DNA of 64,000 bases. Origin: Mesorhizobium atlanticum (GTDB taxonomy: Bacteria; Pseudomonadota; Alphaproteobacteria; Rhizobiales; Rhizobiaceae). This document shows, piece after piece, positions 8,913-18,113 of the stretch. Under the pieces are notes generated by a model, which saw only the letters and a list, made by a program, of their open reading frames with translations, made no database searches and was not told the DNA's origin. How positions within the stretch are numbered: the stretch's first letter is position 1; each line of letters begins with the position of its first letter. A program made the position numbers and the translations under genes. The stretch is from positions 806,001 to 870,000 of the forward strand of contig NZ_QMBQ01000001.1 in the NCBI RefSeq assembly GCF_003289965.1, given 5' to 3'.

Positions 8913-10181
8913 ATGACTGGAAAGTTCGAAGCATTGTCGGTTGAGACGCTGCCGAAGCGCCTTGGCGGAACCGCGGCGCTGACCGAGCGCATCGGCAAGG
9001 ATGCCAGCCGCTGGAAAGTACGCGAGGTCGGCGACGGCAATCTCAACCTCGTGTTTATCGTCGAGGGCGACCAGGGCGCCGCGGTGGTCAAGCAGGCGCT
9101 GCCCTATGTGCGGCTGGTCGGCGACAGCTGGCCGCTGCCGCTCAAGCGCTCCTTCTTCGAATATCATGCGCTGACCAGGCAAGAGCGCCGCGCGCCCGGC
9201 TCGGTGCCGGCGATCTACCATTTCGACGAAACCCAGGCGCTGATCGTCATGGAATATCTGGCGCCGCCGCACGTCATTCTCAGGCGCGCGCTGATCGACG
9301 GCCGCGAATTGCCGAACATCGCGCGCGAGATCGGCCTGTTCATGGCCCGCACGCTGTTCCGTGGCTCCGACCTGTCGATGATGGCAAGAGAGCGGAAGGC
9401 CGACCTGGCGCTGTTCGCCGACAATGTCGAGCTTTGCGACATCACCGAGAACCTGGTGTTCTCCGATCCGTATTTCGACGCCAAGATGAATCGGCACACC
9501 AGCCCGCAGCTCGACGGTCTGGTCGCCGAACTGCGCGCCGATCGCGACCTCAAGGTCGAGGCGCAGCGGCTGAAACATCTCTTTGCCGCCAATGCCGAGA
9601 CCATGCTGCATGGCGACCTGCATTCGGGCTCGATCATGGTCACCGACACAGAGACCCGGATGATCGATCCGGAGTTCGCCTTCTACGGTCCGATCGCCTT
9701 CGATGTCGGCATGCTGCTCGCCAATTTCTGGATGGCCTTCTTCTCGCAACGCGGCCATGAGGAAAACGGCAGCCGCGACTCGATGCGCGCCTATCTGCTC
9801 GGCGTCACGGCCGAGACCTGGGCGACCTTCCGCGCCGAGTTCTCGCATCTGTGGCGCACCGAACGCACCGGCATGCTTTACCAGCGGAGCCTGTTCGAGG
9901 ATCAGGGCGACAGGCTGGGCGCTGAGCAGGCGCTCGACCACATGCTGCATTCCATCTGGACCGACCTGCTCGGCTTTGCCGGCATCGAGGTGCACCGGCG
10001 CATCCTTGGGCTGGCCCACAATGCCGATTTCGAGACCATTGCCGATCAAGACCTGCGCGCCAGATGTGAGGCCAAGGCTTTGCGCTTCGGCCGCCACATC
10101 GCCGTCAACCGGCGGCAGATCCACAGCATCGACGAGGTCAACAATCTGGCCGCGCTGATCGAACAGGAGAACAGAATTTGA
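8913..10181 (+). CDS. mtnK: 5-methylthioribose kinase
   Basis: Phosphorylates 5-methylthioribose at C1 with ATP, in the cytoplasm. The 422-aa protein has the aminoglycoside-phosphotransferase-like kinase fold: GDGNLNLVF glycine loop (~40-48), a lysine in [17 protein letters not shown] catalytic loop (233-240) and DPEFAFYGP (252-260), the last being distinctive for MtnK. ATG 8913 follows AGGAGGGGA. The gene overlaps mtnA by 4 bp (TTGA), so the two are translationally coupled. The usual methylthioadenosine nucleosidase and the later salvage genes (mtnB, mtnC, mtnD) are not in the window, so it may serve imported methylthioribose. Confidence 0.92.
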   Translation: MTGKFEALSVETLPKRLGGTAALTERIGKDASRWKVREVGDGNLNLVFIVEGDQGAAVVKQALPYVRLVGDSWPLPLKRSFFEYHALTRQERRAPGSVPAIYHFDETQALIVMEYLAPPHVILRRALIDGRELPNIAREIGLFMARTLFRGSDLSMMARERKADLALFADNVELCDITENLVFSDPYFDAKMNRHTSPQLDGLVAELRADRDLKVEAQRLKHLFAANAETMLHGDLHSGSIMVTDTETRMIDPEFAFYGPIAFDVGMLLANFWMAFFSQRGHEENGSRDSMRAYLLGVTAETWATFRAEFSHLWRTERTGMLYQRSLFEDQGDRLGAEQALDHMLHSIWTDLLGFAGIEVHRRILGLAHNADFETIADQDLRARCEAKALRFGRHIAVNRRQIHSIDEVNNLAALIEQENRI

Positions 10182-11272
10182 ACGTCGGCGAACGCCACTA
10201 CCGCACCATCTGGCTCAGCGACGACAAGCGGTCGGTCGAGATCATCGACCAGCGCTGGCTGCCGCATGAGTTCCGCATCGAAAAGATCGGAACTGTCGGC
10301 GGCATCGCCACCGCGATCCGCGACATGTGGGTGCGCGGCGCGCCGCTGATCGGCGTCACCGCCGCCTATGGCGTCGCCATCCAGATGATGGACGATCCGT
10401 CGGACGAAGCGCTCGACGCAGTGTGGGAGACGCTCAACAAGACGCGGCCGACGGCGATCAACCTGCGCTGGGCGCTGGACGAGATGCGGCGGCACCTGAA
10501 GCCGCTCGCGTCGAAGGAACGCGCGGAGGCTGCCTACAAGCGGGCCGCCGAGATCGCCGACGAGGATGTCGGGTTGAACCGCGCCATCGGCGAGAATGGG
10601 CTTGCCATCATCAGAGAGATAGCGGCGAAGAAGAAGCCCGGCGAAACCGTCAACATCCTCACCCATTGCAATGCCGGCTGGCTCGCGACGGTCGACTACG
10701 GCACCGCGACCGCCCCCATTTACCTCGCGACGGAGGCCGGCATTCCAGTGCATGTCTATGTCGACGAAACCAGGCCGCGCAACCAGGGCGCCCAGTTGAC
10801 CGCCTGGGAGATGGCCGGGCACGGCGTGCCGCATACGCTGATCGTCGACAATGCCGGCGGCCATCTGATGCAGCATGGCGACATCGACATGGTGATCGTC
10901 GGCACTGACCGCACCACCGCCAATGGCGACGTCTGCAACAAGATCGGCACTTATCTGAAGGCGCTGGCCGCCGCGGACAATGACGTGCCCTTCTATGTCG
11001 CGCTCCCCTCGCCCACCATCGACTGGACCGTCGCCGACGGACTTGCGGAAATCCCGATCGAGGAGCGCTCGGGCGACGAGGTTTCGCTGGTTTGGGGCAA
11101 GACGGCCGACGGCAAGATCGCGCAGGTGCGGGTGTCGCCGGATCAGACGCCGGCGGCGAACCCGGCCTTCGATGTGACGCCTGCACGGCTGGTGACCGGG
11201 CTGATCACTGAGCGCGGCGTGGCAAAGGCCTCGCGCGAGGGGCTGAAGGCGATGTTTCCGGAGCGGGGGTAG
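10178..11272 (+). CDS. mtnA: S-methyl-5-thioribose-1-phosphate isomerase
   Basis: Isomerises methylthioribose-1-phosphate to methylthioribulose-1-phosphate. The 364-aa sequence shows [13 protein letters not shown] (53-65), the active-site cysteine in THCNAG (C164), [16 protein letters not shown], and the general acid aspartate in [11 protein letters not shown] (D244). It resembles eIF2B regulatory subunits, but both catalytic residues support a true isomerase. The TTG start overlaps the mtnK stop and has AGGAGAA upstream. It ends the operon; a palindromic repeat block follows. Confidence 0.93.
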   Translation: MNVGERHYRTIWLSDDKRSVEIIDQRWLPHEFRIEKIGTVGGIATAIRDMWVRGAPLIGVTAAYGVAIQMMDDPSDEALDAVWETLNKTRPTAINLRWALDEMRRHLKPLASKERAEAAYKRAAEIADEDVGLNRAIGENGLAIIREIAAKKKPGETVNILTHCNAGWLATVDYGTATAPIYLATEAGIPVHVYVDETRPRNQGAQLTAWEMAGHGVPHTLIVDNAGGHLMQHGDIDMVIVGTDRTTANGDVCNKIGTYLKALAAADNDVPFYVALPSPTIDWTVADGLAEIPIEERSGDEVSLVWGKTADGKIAQVRVSPDQTPAANPAFDVTPARLVTGLITERGVAKASREGLKAMFPERG

Positions 11273-11280
11273 CTGATCTC

Positions 11281-11530
11281 CCCCCCTCGTGGGGGGCGCA
11301 GAGGATCGCGGCGCTGCAGGATCAAGGTTCCTCGCCCCACGCAAGTGGGGAGAGGTGGCTCGGCGAAGCCGAGACGGAGAGGGGAGCGCCCTACGAAGGC
11401 CCCTCTCCGTCCGCTTCGCGGAAACCTCTCCCGGCCTCTGGCGGGGCGAGGAACCCAAGGTTAGCTACGTCGGCGGGACAGCGCCCCCTCTACCCTGCCG
11501 GGCATCCCCAACAAGGGAGAGATTGGCTAG
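11281..11530. repeat. Intergenic palindromic repeat block
   Basis: The 306-bp gap after mtnA is filled by nested inverted repeats. Outer arms ggttcctcgcccc (11326-11338) and its exact complement (11443-11455) enclose gggagaggt / acctctccc (11348-11356 with 11424-11432), acggagagggg / cccctctccgt (11374-11384 with 11400-11410) and small hairpins such as CTCGGC-GAA-GCCGAG. The whole 130 bp could fold into one long stem. I recall similar blocks between genes in Mesorhizobium. It may also end the mtnKA transcript. Confidence 0.6.
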
Positions 11531-11578
11531 ACGCCAATTGACAGCGTCGTCCTCCTCTCCCATAAAACCTGCGTTAAT

Positions 11579-12268
<690 letters not shown>

Positions 12269-12298
12269 GCAACCGGTGCACCAGAACTAAACCGATTT

Positions 12299-12380
12299 GG
12301 ATTTCAGGACCGCAACGAGAGTGGTTGCGGTGCGTCGGAAATCCAGCCAGAAGCAACGGGGCCGCCCGACGCCGGGCGGC
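12299..12380 (+). promoter_or_regulatory. Two hairpins in the fba leader
   Basis: The first is a two-part stem: GGATTTC (12299-12305) pairs with GAAATCC (12338-12344), enclosing ACCGCAAC-GAGAGTG-GTTGCGGT (12309-12331). The second is GCCGCCCG-ACGC-CGGGCGGC (12361-12380), 41 bp before the fba start. No T-tract follows either. They may end ribH mRNA, protect fba mRNA, or be a small repeat. Confidence 0.45.
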
Positions 12381-12420
12381 CATTTCAAACGGGCTCGAAC
12401 CAGATACGGGAGACTATTCG

Positions 12421-13485
12421 TTGGCTCGCATCACACTGAGACAATTGCTCGACCATGCCGCCGAACACGGCTATGGCGTACCTGCCTTCAACATGAACAA
12501 TATGGAACAAGGCCTCGCCATCATGGAGGCGGCCGAGGAGACCAAGTCGCCGGTCATCCTTCAGGCCAGCCGCGGCGCGCGTGCCTATGCAAATGACGTG
12601 GTGCTGGCCAAGCTGATCGACGCGCTGGTCGAGATCCATCCCGATATTCCGGTCTGCATGCATCTCGACCACGGCAACAACGAAGCCACTTGCGTCACCG
12701 CGATCCAGTACGGCTTCACCTCGGTGATGATGGACGGCTCGCTGAAGGAGGACGGCAAGTCGCCGGCCGACTACGCCTACAATTCCGGCATCACCCGGCG
12801 TGTCGTCGACATGGCGCATTGGGGTGGTGTCTCGGTGGAAGGCGAGATCGGCGTGCTGGGCTCCCTGGAGAGCGGCGGCGGCGAGCAGGAAGACGGCCAC
12901 GGCGTCGAAGGCGCGATCAGCCACGACCAGTTGCTGACCGACCCGGTGCAGGCTGAGCAGTTCGTGCGCGACACGCATGTCGACGCGCTGGCGGTGGCCA
13001 TGGGCACCAGCCACGGCGCCTACAAGTTCTCGCGCAAGCCGGACGGCGCGGTGCTGGCGATGAACGTAATCGAGGAGATCCATCGCCGCCTGCCCAACAT
13101 GCATCTGGTCATGCATGGCTCGTCCTCGGTGCCGGAGGAGTTGCAGGAGATCATCAACAAATATGGCGGCCAGATGAAGCCGACCTGGGGCGTGCCGGTG
13201 GAAGAGATCCAGCGCGGCATCAAGCATGGTGTGCGCAAGATCAACATCGACACAGACAACCGCATGGCGCTGACCGGCGCGATCCGCAAGGTGCTGACCG
13301 AGAACCCGTCGGAGTTCGATCCGCGCAAATACCTGACGCCGGCGATGGCTGCCATGAAGAAGCTCTGCAAGGAGCGCTTCGAGCAGTTCGGCACCGCCGG
13401 CAACGCGCCGAAGATCAAGCCGATCCCGTTGGCGGACATGGCCAAGCGCTACAAGTCGGGCAGCCTAGATCCGAAATTCGGCTGA
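12421..13485 (+). CDS. fba: Class II fructose-1,6-bisphosphate aldolase
   Basis: Zinc-dependent cleavage of fructose-1,6-bisphosphate to DHAP and glyceraldehyde-3-phosphate in glycolysis, gluconeogenesis or the Calvin cycle. The 354-aa sequence begins [19 protein letters not shown]; zinc-site histidines are in CMHLDHGNN, and [30 protein letters not shown] and [10 protein letters not shown] complete the CbbA-like signature. The start is TTG 12421 with GGGAG eight bases upstream; the open frame extends further left but carries no homology there. It may be co-transcribed with ribH across a 152-bp gap holding two hairpins. Confidence 0.93.
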   Translation: MARITLRQLLDHAAEHGYGVPAFNMNNMEQGLAIMEAAEETKSPVILQASRGARAYANDVVLAKLIDALVEIHPDIPVCMHLDHGNNEATCVTAIQYGFTSVMMDGSLKEDGKSPADYAYNSGITRRVVDMAHWGGVSVEGEIGVLGSLESGGGEQEDGHGVEGAISHDQLLTDPVQAEQFVRDTHVDALAVAMGTSHGAYKFSRKPDGAVLAMNVIEEIHRRLPNMHLVMHGSSSVPEELQEIINKYGGQMKPTWGVPVEEIQRGIKHGVRKINIDTDNRMALTGAIRKVLTENPSEFDPRKYLTPAMAAMKKLCKERFEQFGTAGNAPKIKPIPLADMAKRYKSGSLDPKFG

Positions 13486-13521
13486 GCAGCATCCGCACGA
13501 CCTGTCACAATCAGGTCACGG

Positions 13522-13558
13522 AAAAAGCGAACGCCGCCGAGGGCTATTCGGCGGCGTT
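13522..13558 (-). terminator. Terminator of the vWA/MoxR operon, overlapping its stop codon
   Basis: An 11-bp perfect stem (AACGCCGCCGA at 13530-13540 with its complement at 13548-13558) is followed on the minus strand by CGCTTTTTCC. The last codons of the vWA gene lie inside the hairpin. A second small stem, GACCTG/CAGGTC (13499-13517), lies toward fba. Confidence 0.7.
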
Positions 13559-14779
13559 GGGCGTTTCAGCGTCAGCGCGGATAAGCTTGATATCGGCGCC
13601 CGCCGCCCAGGCGCCGATATCCTCGCGGCGCAGCGCCGCCGCCATCATGTCGGGGAAATGGTCGGGCGTGCAGGCAAAGACCGGGATGCCGAGTGCGGCG
13701 ACCGACCCGGCCATCGACGGATCGTAGCCGGGACGGCCCTGATCGGTGAGCGCCAGGAGCACGACGACGTTGACGCCCGACCGGACAAGTGCCGCCAGCC
13801 TTTGCAGGAGCTCCTTGCCGTTGCCGCCTTCGTAGAGATCGGTGATCAGAACGAAATGCGCCTTGGTTGGCCGCTCGATGCGCTCGGCGCAATAGGCGAC
13901 CGCCTGGTTGATGTCGGTGCCGCCGCCGAGCTGGACGCCGAACAGCACCTCGACCGGATCGCTGAGTTCTTCAGTCAGATCGACGATCGCCGTGTCGAAG
14001 CAAACCAGCTTGGTCCGCACCACCGGCAGCGAGGCCATCACGGCGGCGAAGATCGAGGCGTAGATGACCGAGCTTGCCATCGAGCCGGACTGGTCGACGC
14101 AGAGCGTCACCTCGTCGAGGTCAACCAGTCGGCGCTGACGACGCATGAAGCCGACCAGCTTTTCCGGCACGACGGTCTTATGGTCCGGCTGGTAGTGGCG
14201 AAGGTTGGCTGTGATGGTGCGCGGCCAGTCGATATCGCGCTGGCGCGGCCGGTTGGTGCGCCGCGACTTATCGAGCGCGCCGCGGATCGCTTCGGCGGTC
14301 TTCTGCTCCAAGCGCTGCATCAGCTTGGCGACGATGTCGGAAATGATGGACCTGGCGATGTCCTTGGTCTTGTCCGGCATCGCCGAGCGCAGCGAGACGA
14401 GGTCGGCGACGAGATTGACGTCGGCCTCGATCGCCTTGAGGAACTCGGGCTCCATCAGCATCTGCTTCAGGTTGAGCCGCTCGAAGGCATCCTTCTGCAC
14501 GACCTGGACGACCTGCTCGGGGAAGAAGGAGCGGATGTCACCCATCCATTGCGCTACGCGGGGCGCCGAGCGGCCGAGCCCGCCGCGCCGCTTGCGCGCA
14601 TCGCCGGCGGTGTCGCCGCTGCCGTCGCCATAAAGCGCATCGAGCGCCGCCGACAGTTTTCGGTCCTCGGCCGACAGCGCCGACGATGTCTCGTCGTCAG
14701 CCCCGATCGCCAGCCGCCAGCGACGCTCGCGATTGTCCGTTGCCGGTTCGAGATCCAACCCGGTCGTTTCGTCAGCCAT
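13544..14779 (-). CDS. vWA-domain protein of a MoxR-type cluster (YehP-like)
   Basis: A 411-aa cytoplasmic protein. The N-terminal ~200 residues are charged and helical with no motif I know. The C-terminal half is a von Willebrand A domain with an intact metal site: DQSGS (D229-S233), a threonine in GGGTDINQAV and the aspartate in LITDLYEGG. ATG 14779 is chosen since GGGGAGG lies upstream; it overlaps the preceding gene's stop by 8 bp. It is last in a five-gene operon and is the likely partner of the MoxR ATPase, as in other MoxR-vWA pairs. The length and gene order match E. coli YehP. Confidence 0.8.
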   Translation of the reverse strand: MADETTGLDLEPATDNRERRWRLAIGADDETSSALSAEDRKLSAALDALYGDGSGDTAGDARKRRGGLGRSAPRVAQWMGDIRSFFPEQVVQVVQKDAFERLNLKQMLMEPEFLKAIEADVNLVADLVSLRSAMPDKTKDIARSIISDIVAKLMQRLEQKTAEAIRGALDKSRRTNRPRQRDIDWPRTITANLRHYQPDHKTVVPEKLVGFMRRQRRLVDLDEVTLCVDQSGSMASSVIYASIFAAVMASLPVVRTKLVCFDTAIVDLTEELSDPVEVLFGVQLGGGTDINQAVAYCAERIERPTKAHFVLITDLYEGGNGKELLQRLAALVRSGVNVVVLLALTDQGRPGYDPSMAGSVAALGIPVFACTPDHFPDMMAAALRREDIGAWAAGADIKLIRADAETPNAAE

Positions 14780-17030
14780 GATTGGCCTCCCCTGCCAGCA
14801 GCTTTGCGAGAAGACCAAAATGCCTGTTCCATGCCGCGCCACCATCCGGCGCCGACGTCAGGCCGGCGGGCAGGCTCGCTCTTTTGCCAAGCACGGCTTC
14901 GATCAGGCGGCGGCGCTCCATGCTGTCGAGGTTGGAAAAGACGCGGCGCAGCAATGGCAGATGCGCCACGAAAGCCTCCTCGTCCAGCGAGGCCAACCAG
15001 GCATCGACCGCGCCACGCAAGCCCTCGTCATAGATCAGCCGCTGGCCGGCGCCGCTGAAGAAACCTTCGAAGAAGGCGGCGGCATCGATCACGGGCGTTC
15101 CCGGCGACAGGCGCCTTGCCAGGAGATCGGCGGTCTCATCGGCTGAGAGCCGCCCTGCTTCGTAGAGAAGATGCGCTGCGCAGCCGGCGACGAGCGCCGT
15201 CGAGCGTGAGGAATCGAGCACGGCCGCCAACCCGTGGCGCCAGGCTTCGAGGACATGCTCATCCGGTTCGACCAGCTTGATCGCCTCGTCGGCCTTGCGC
15301 AGCGCCGCCATCAGCGCGGCGGCGGCCTGCGCATCGAGATCGCGCGCCGCGTAAGGCAGCGCGATGGAGCCTTCGATGATCAGCCGCTCCAGCAGGCCGG
15401 CGAGCCGTTCCGTCTCGGTCTTGCGCGCTTCGCCGTAGCGGATGATGTCGGCCAGCGGCGGCACCGAGGCCAACAACTCCAGGCACTCGCTGCTGTGCGC
15501 CGCCTTTTCCTCGAGCGCCGCAAGACCGGCGGCGGATGCCTCGCTCAGGGCGGCGGTAATCGCGCTCTGCACCAGCGTGGCCAAAGCATCGAGCGTCGCG
15601 GCGGCGCCGATCATCTGGATCAGCCGGCCATTGGCGGCCTTCTCAATGGTCGGGCCATAGACCAGGTTCTCGACCAGGCGCACCGCATATTCCGGCTGCC
15701 AGGCGAGCATCCAACGCTCGCGAAATGTGCCGCGGCTGCGCCCGACATCCGTCAGCCTGCCCCAATTGACGCCGAGCACGTTCAGCCGATGCAGCAAGGT
15801 CGAGCGGAAGAGACCGCTGTCGCTGCGCAAGTCGACGGAAAGTTCCCGCTCCAGCGCCTCGGGCTTGAGCCGCGCCGCCTTCTGGTTGCGCTGCAGATCG
15901 TCGATCAGCGGCGCGAGCGGCGTGTCGGGCGGGATCTCGCCGACATCGGCGCCAAGGAGCAGCTCGGCCTCGACCATCTTCCACAGCAGGGCCTCGCCGT
16001 TGAAGAGGGCCGAAATCGAAGCGTCACGCAGTTCCTCGAAGCCCGGCTTCGGCCGTTCGCGGATTGCGGCTAGCGCGCGCGCCAGACGCTCCGCCTCGAT
16101 CAGCGATGCGGTCGAAATCATGTGGCCCTTGGCGCGAAGCACCGTGGCGATGCGCGCCAGCCACAGGACCGAGGCGTCGCCCTGCCCGTGCGTCTGCCAC
16201 AGATGCTTGCACCAGCCGGGCGCGACGACGCCGGCGCCATAGCCATAGCCCAGTGCCAGGCGCGGCCCCGTCCACGGCGCATAGGTCATCGTGGTCTTGC
16301 GCCGGCCGATGCCCTTGAGCAGCGCCTGGTCGCTCTTTTGCGTATGCGCCGTTTGAAGGGCCGGCACATGCCAGGCGCCGCAGACGACAGCCAGCGGCCC
16401 GTCGAATTCCTTCCGCGCGGCGGCGATCTCCAACCGCATATGCGCCTCGCGCATGGCCTCGAACTTGGCGATCGCGCCCTCGCCCTCGCGCAGCGTCGTC
16501 ATCGCGTCGGCGATGGCCGCGAAGATCGGGCCGGGTTCGGGGTTCTGCTCGATGATATCCGACCACCAGCTCTCGCCGTCCTCATAGCCGGCGGCTTGTG
16601 CCAGCGTGCCGATCGGATCCTGGATGCGCGTGGGTTCTTCGCCCTGCTCGTCCGTGACGTCCGCCTCGGCTGCTTCGGTGTCCGCTGCCCCTTCAGGCGC
16701 CTTCTCCGCAAGCCGCGCGGCCGACGGCAGGTCGATGAAGCGCAGCGCCGCCTTGTTGGCGACGGCCCAAAGTGCTGCCTGATATTCCGGCGAGAATTCG
16801 GCGAAAGGCCAGAAGCTGGTCGCGGCGGGGTCGTCCTCCGGATAGCAGAGCAGCGCCACCGGCGGCTTCATGTCGGGGCTGGCGAGCAGCGGCAACAGCG
16901 GCGAGGCATCCACCGGCCCCTCGATCAGCACGGCGACCGGCTGCAATTCCTGCAACGCCTTGACCAGGCTCCCAGCGGAGCCCGGGCCATGGTGGCGAAT
17001 GCCGAAATAGCTGATGCCGCCTTGCGTCAT
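14772..17030 (-). CDS. DUF5682 family protein with TraB/TIKI-like motifs (YehM-like)
   Basis: A 752-aa protein of unknown function. The first ~230 residues hold a motif series like the TraB/TIKI superfamily: GIRHHGPGS (10-18), VLIEGP with E37, FIDLPS (~99), MREAHM (~193-198) and VVCGAWHVPAL (~216-225). These match the GxxH, Glu, RE..M and GxxHxxG positions of that fold. The remaining ~500 residues are helical with no motif recognised. A 3-bp gap separates it from the MoxR gene and it overlaps the vWA gene. The TraB-like reading is my inference from motif order; a hydrolase role is possible but unproven. Confidence 0.7.
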   Translation of the reverse strand: MTQGGISYFGIRHHGPGSAGSLVKALQELQPVAVLIEGPVDASPLLPLLASPDMKPPVALLCYPEDDPAATSFWPFAEFSPEYQAALWAVANKAALRFIDLPSAARLAEKAPEGAADTEAAEADVTDEQGEEPTRIQDPIGTLAQAAGYEDGESWWSDIIEQNPEPGPIFAAIADAMTTLREGEGAIAKFEAMREAHMRLEIAAARKEFDGPLAVVCGAWHVPALQTAHTQKSDQALLKGIGRRKTTMTYAPWTGPRLALGYGYGAGVVAPGWCKHLWQTHGQGDASVLWLARIATVLRAKGHMISTASLIEAERLARALAAIRERPKPGFEELRDASISALFNGEALLWKMVEAELLLGADVGEIPPDTPLAPLIDDLQRNQKAARLKPEALERELSVDLRSDSGLFRSTLLHRLNVLGVNWGRLTDVGRSRGTFRERWMLAWQPEYAVRLVENLVYGPTIEKAANGRLIQMIGAAATLDALATLVQSAITAALSEASAAGLAALEEKAAHSSECLELLASVPPLADIIRYGEARKTETERLAGLLERLIIEGSIALPYAARDLDAQAAAALMAALRKADEAIKLVEPDEHVLEAWRHGLAAVLDSSRSTALVAGCAAHLLYEAGRLSADETADLLARRLSPGTPVIDAAAFFEGFFSGAGQRLIYDEGLRGAVDAWLASLDEEAFVAHLPLLRRVFSNLDSMERRRLIEAVLGKRASLPAGLTSAPDGGAAWNRHFGLLAKLLAGEANHG

Positions 17031-17033
17031 GGT

Positions 17034-18113
17034 TCAGATGGCCGCGTTGAGCGCCGCATAATAGCCGGCATAATCCGGACGCTTCTTCAGCACCGTCTCC
17101 AGATATTCCTCCAGCACCACCTTGTCCTGAACCGGGTCCTTGACGATGGCGCCGACCAAGCTTGGCGCCAGCCCTTCGGCGTGGAGCTTGCCGTCGTCGA
17201 ACCATGCCGCCTGGCTGAGGCCGCTGACCATGGTGGCGATCGCCTCGGCGGTGGAGAGCGAGCCCGACGGCGTCTTCAGCGTCACCTTGCCGTCGGCAGT
17301 GGCGCCCGAACGCAGCTCGCGGAAGATGGTGAGCACCCGCGCGATCTCCTCGCCGACATTTTTCGGCACCGGCAGGTCCAGCCCGCCGGCCATCTCGCCG
17401 ACGCGCCGGGAGACGATCGAGACTTCCTCCGCCATGTCGTCCGGCAAAGGCAACACCACGACGTTGAAGCGGCGCTTCAGCGCCGAGGAGAGTTCGTTGA
17501 CGCCCTTGTCGCGGTTGTTGGCGGTGGCGATGATGTTGAAGCCGCGCTGCGCGTAGATCGAGGTGTTCAGCTCCGGCACCGGCATCATCTTTTCCGACAG
17601 CACGGTGATCAGCGTGTCCTGCACGTCGGAGCCCATGCGCGTCAGCTCTTCCAGCCGGCAAAGCTTGCCGTCCTGCATGGCGCGATAGAGCGGCGTCGGC
17701 ACCAGCGCTTCCTGGCTCGGGCCCTTGGCGAGCAGCTGGGCATAGTTCCAGCCATAGCGGATCTGGTTCTCGTCCGTGCCGGCGGTGCACTGCACGACCA
17801 GCGTCGAATTGCCCATGATGGCGCCGGCGAGATGTTCCGAGACCCAGGATTTCGCGGTTCCGGGAACGCCGAGCAGGAGCAGCGCCCGGTCCGTCGCGAG
17901 CGTGGCGACCGCCGTTTCCATCAATTGCCGGCGGCCGACATATTTCGGCGAGATCACCGTGCCGTCGCTCGCCTTGCCGCCCATCAGATAGGTGAGCACG
18001 GCTTTCGGCGACAGGCTCCAGCCGGCAGGCTTCTGGCGGTCGTCGCCGCGCGCAAGCGCCTGCAGTTCGGCGGCGTAGACCTGTTCGGCCGGAAGGCGGA
18101 TGGCTGCGTTCAT
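17034..18113 (-). CDS. MoxR-type AAA+ ATPase (YehL-like)
   Basis: A 359-aa ATPase. Walker A is GVPGTAKS (82-89), Walker B reads LCRLEEL (~151-157, Glu for the usual Asp), sensor 1 is IATANN (195-200) and the arginine finger is in SSALKRRF (~209-216). MoxR proteins usually remodel or activate partner proteins through a vWA protein; one is encoded three genes downstream. It overlaps the DUF5691 gene by 4 bp, so production is coupled. No signal peptide or membrane segment is visible. The substrate is unknown. Confidence 0.85.
   Translation of the reverse strand: MNAAIRLPAEQVYAAELQALARGDDRQKPAGWSLSPKAVLTYLMGGKASDGTVISPKYVGRRQLMETAVATLATDRALLLLGVPGTAKSWVSEHLAGAIMGNSTLVVQCTAGTDENQIRYGWNYAQLLAKGPSQEALVPTPLYRAMQDGKLCRLEELTRMGSDVQDTLITVLSEKMMPVPELNTSIYAQRGFNIIATANNRDKGVNELSSALKRRFNVVVLPLPDDMAEEVSIVSRRVGEMAGGLDLPVPKNVGEEIARVLTIFRELRSGATADGKVTLKTPSGSLSTAEAIATMVSGLSQAAWFDDGKLHAEGLAPSLVGAIVKDPVQDKVVLEEYLETVLKKRPDYAGYYAALNAAI

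Noticed and set aside
11281..11530. CRISPR-like array after mtnA
   Set aside because: Repeats are inverted and nested, not direct and evenly spaced, and no cas gene is near.
14772..14779. Frameshift between the DUF5682 and vWA genes
   Set aside because: The 8-bp overlap has a proper GGGGAGG site for the vWA start; both proteins are full length.
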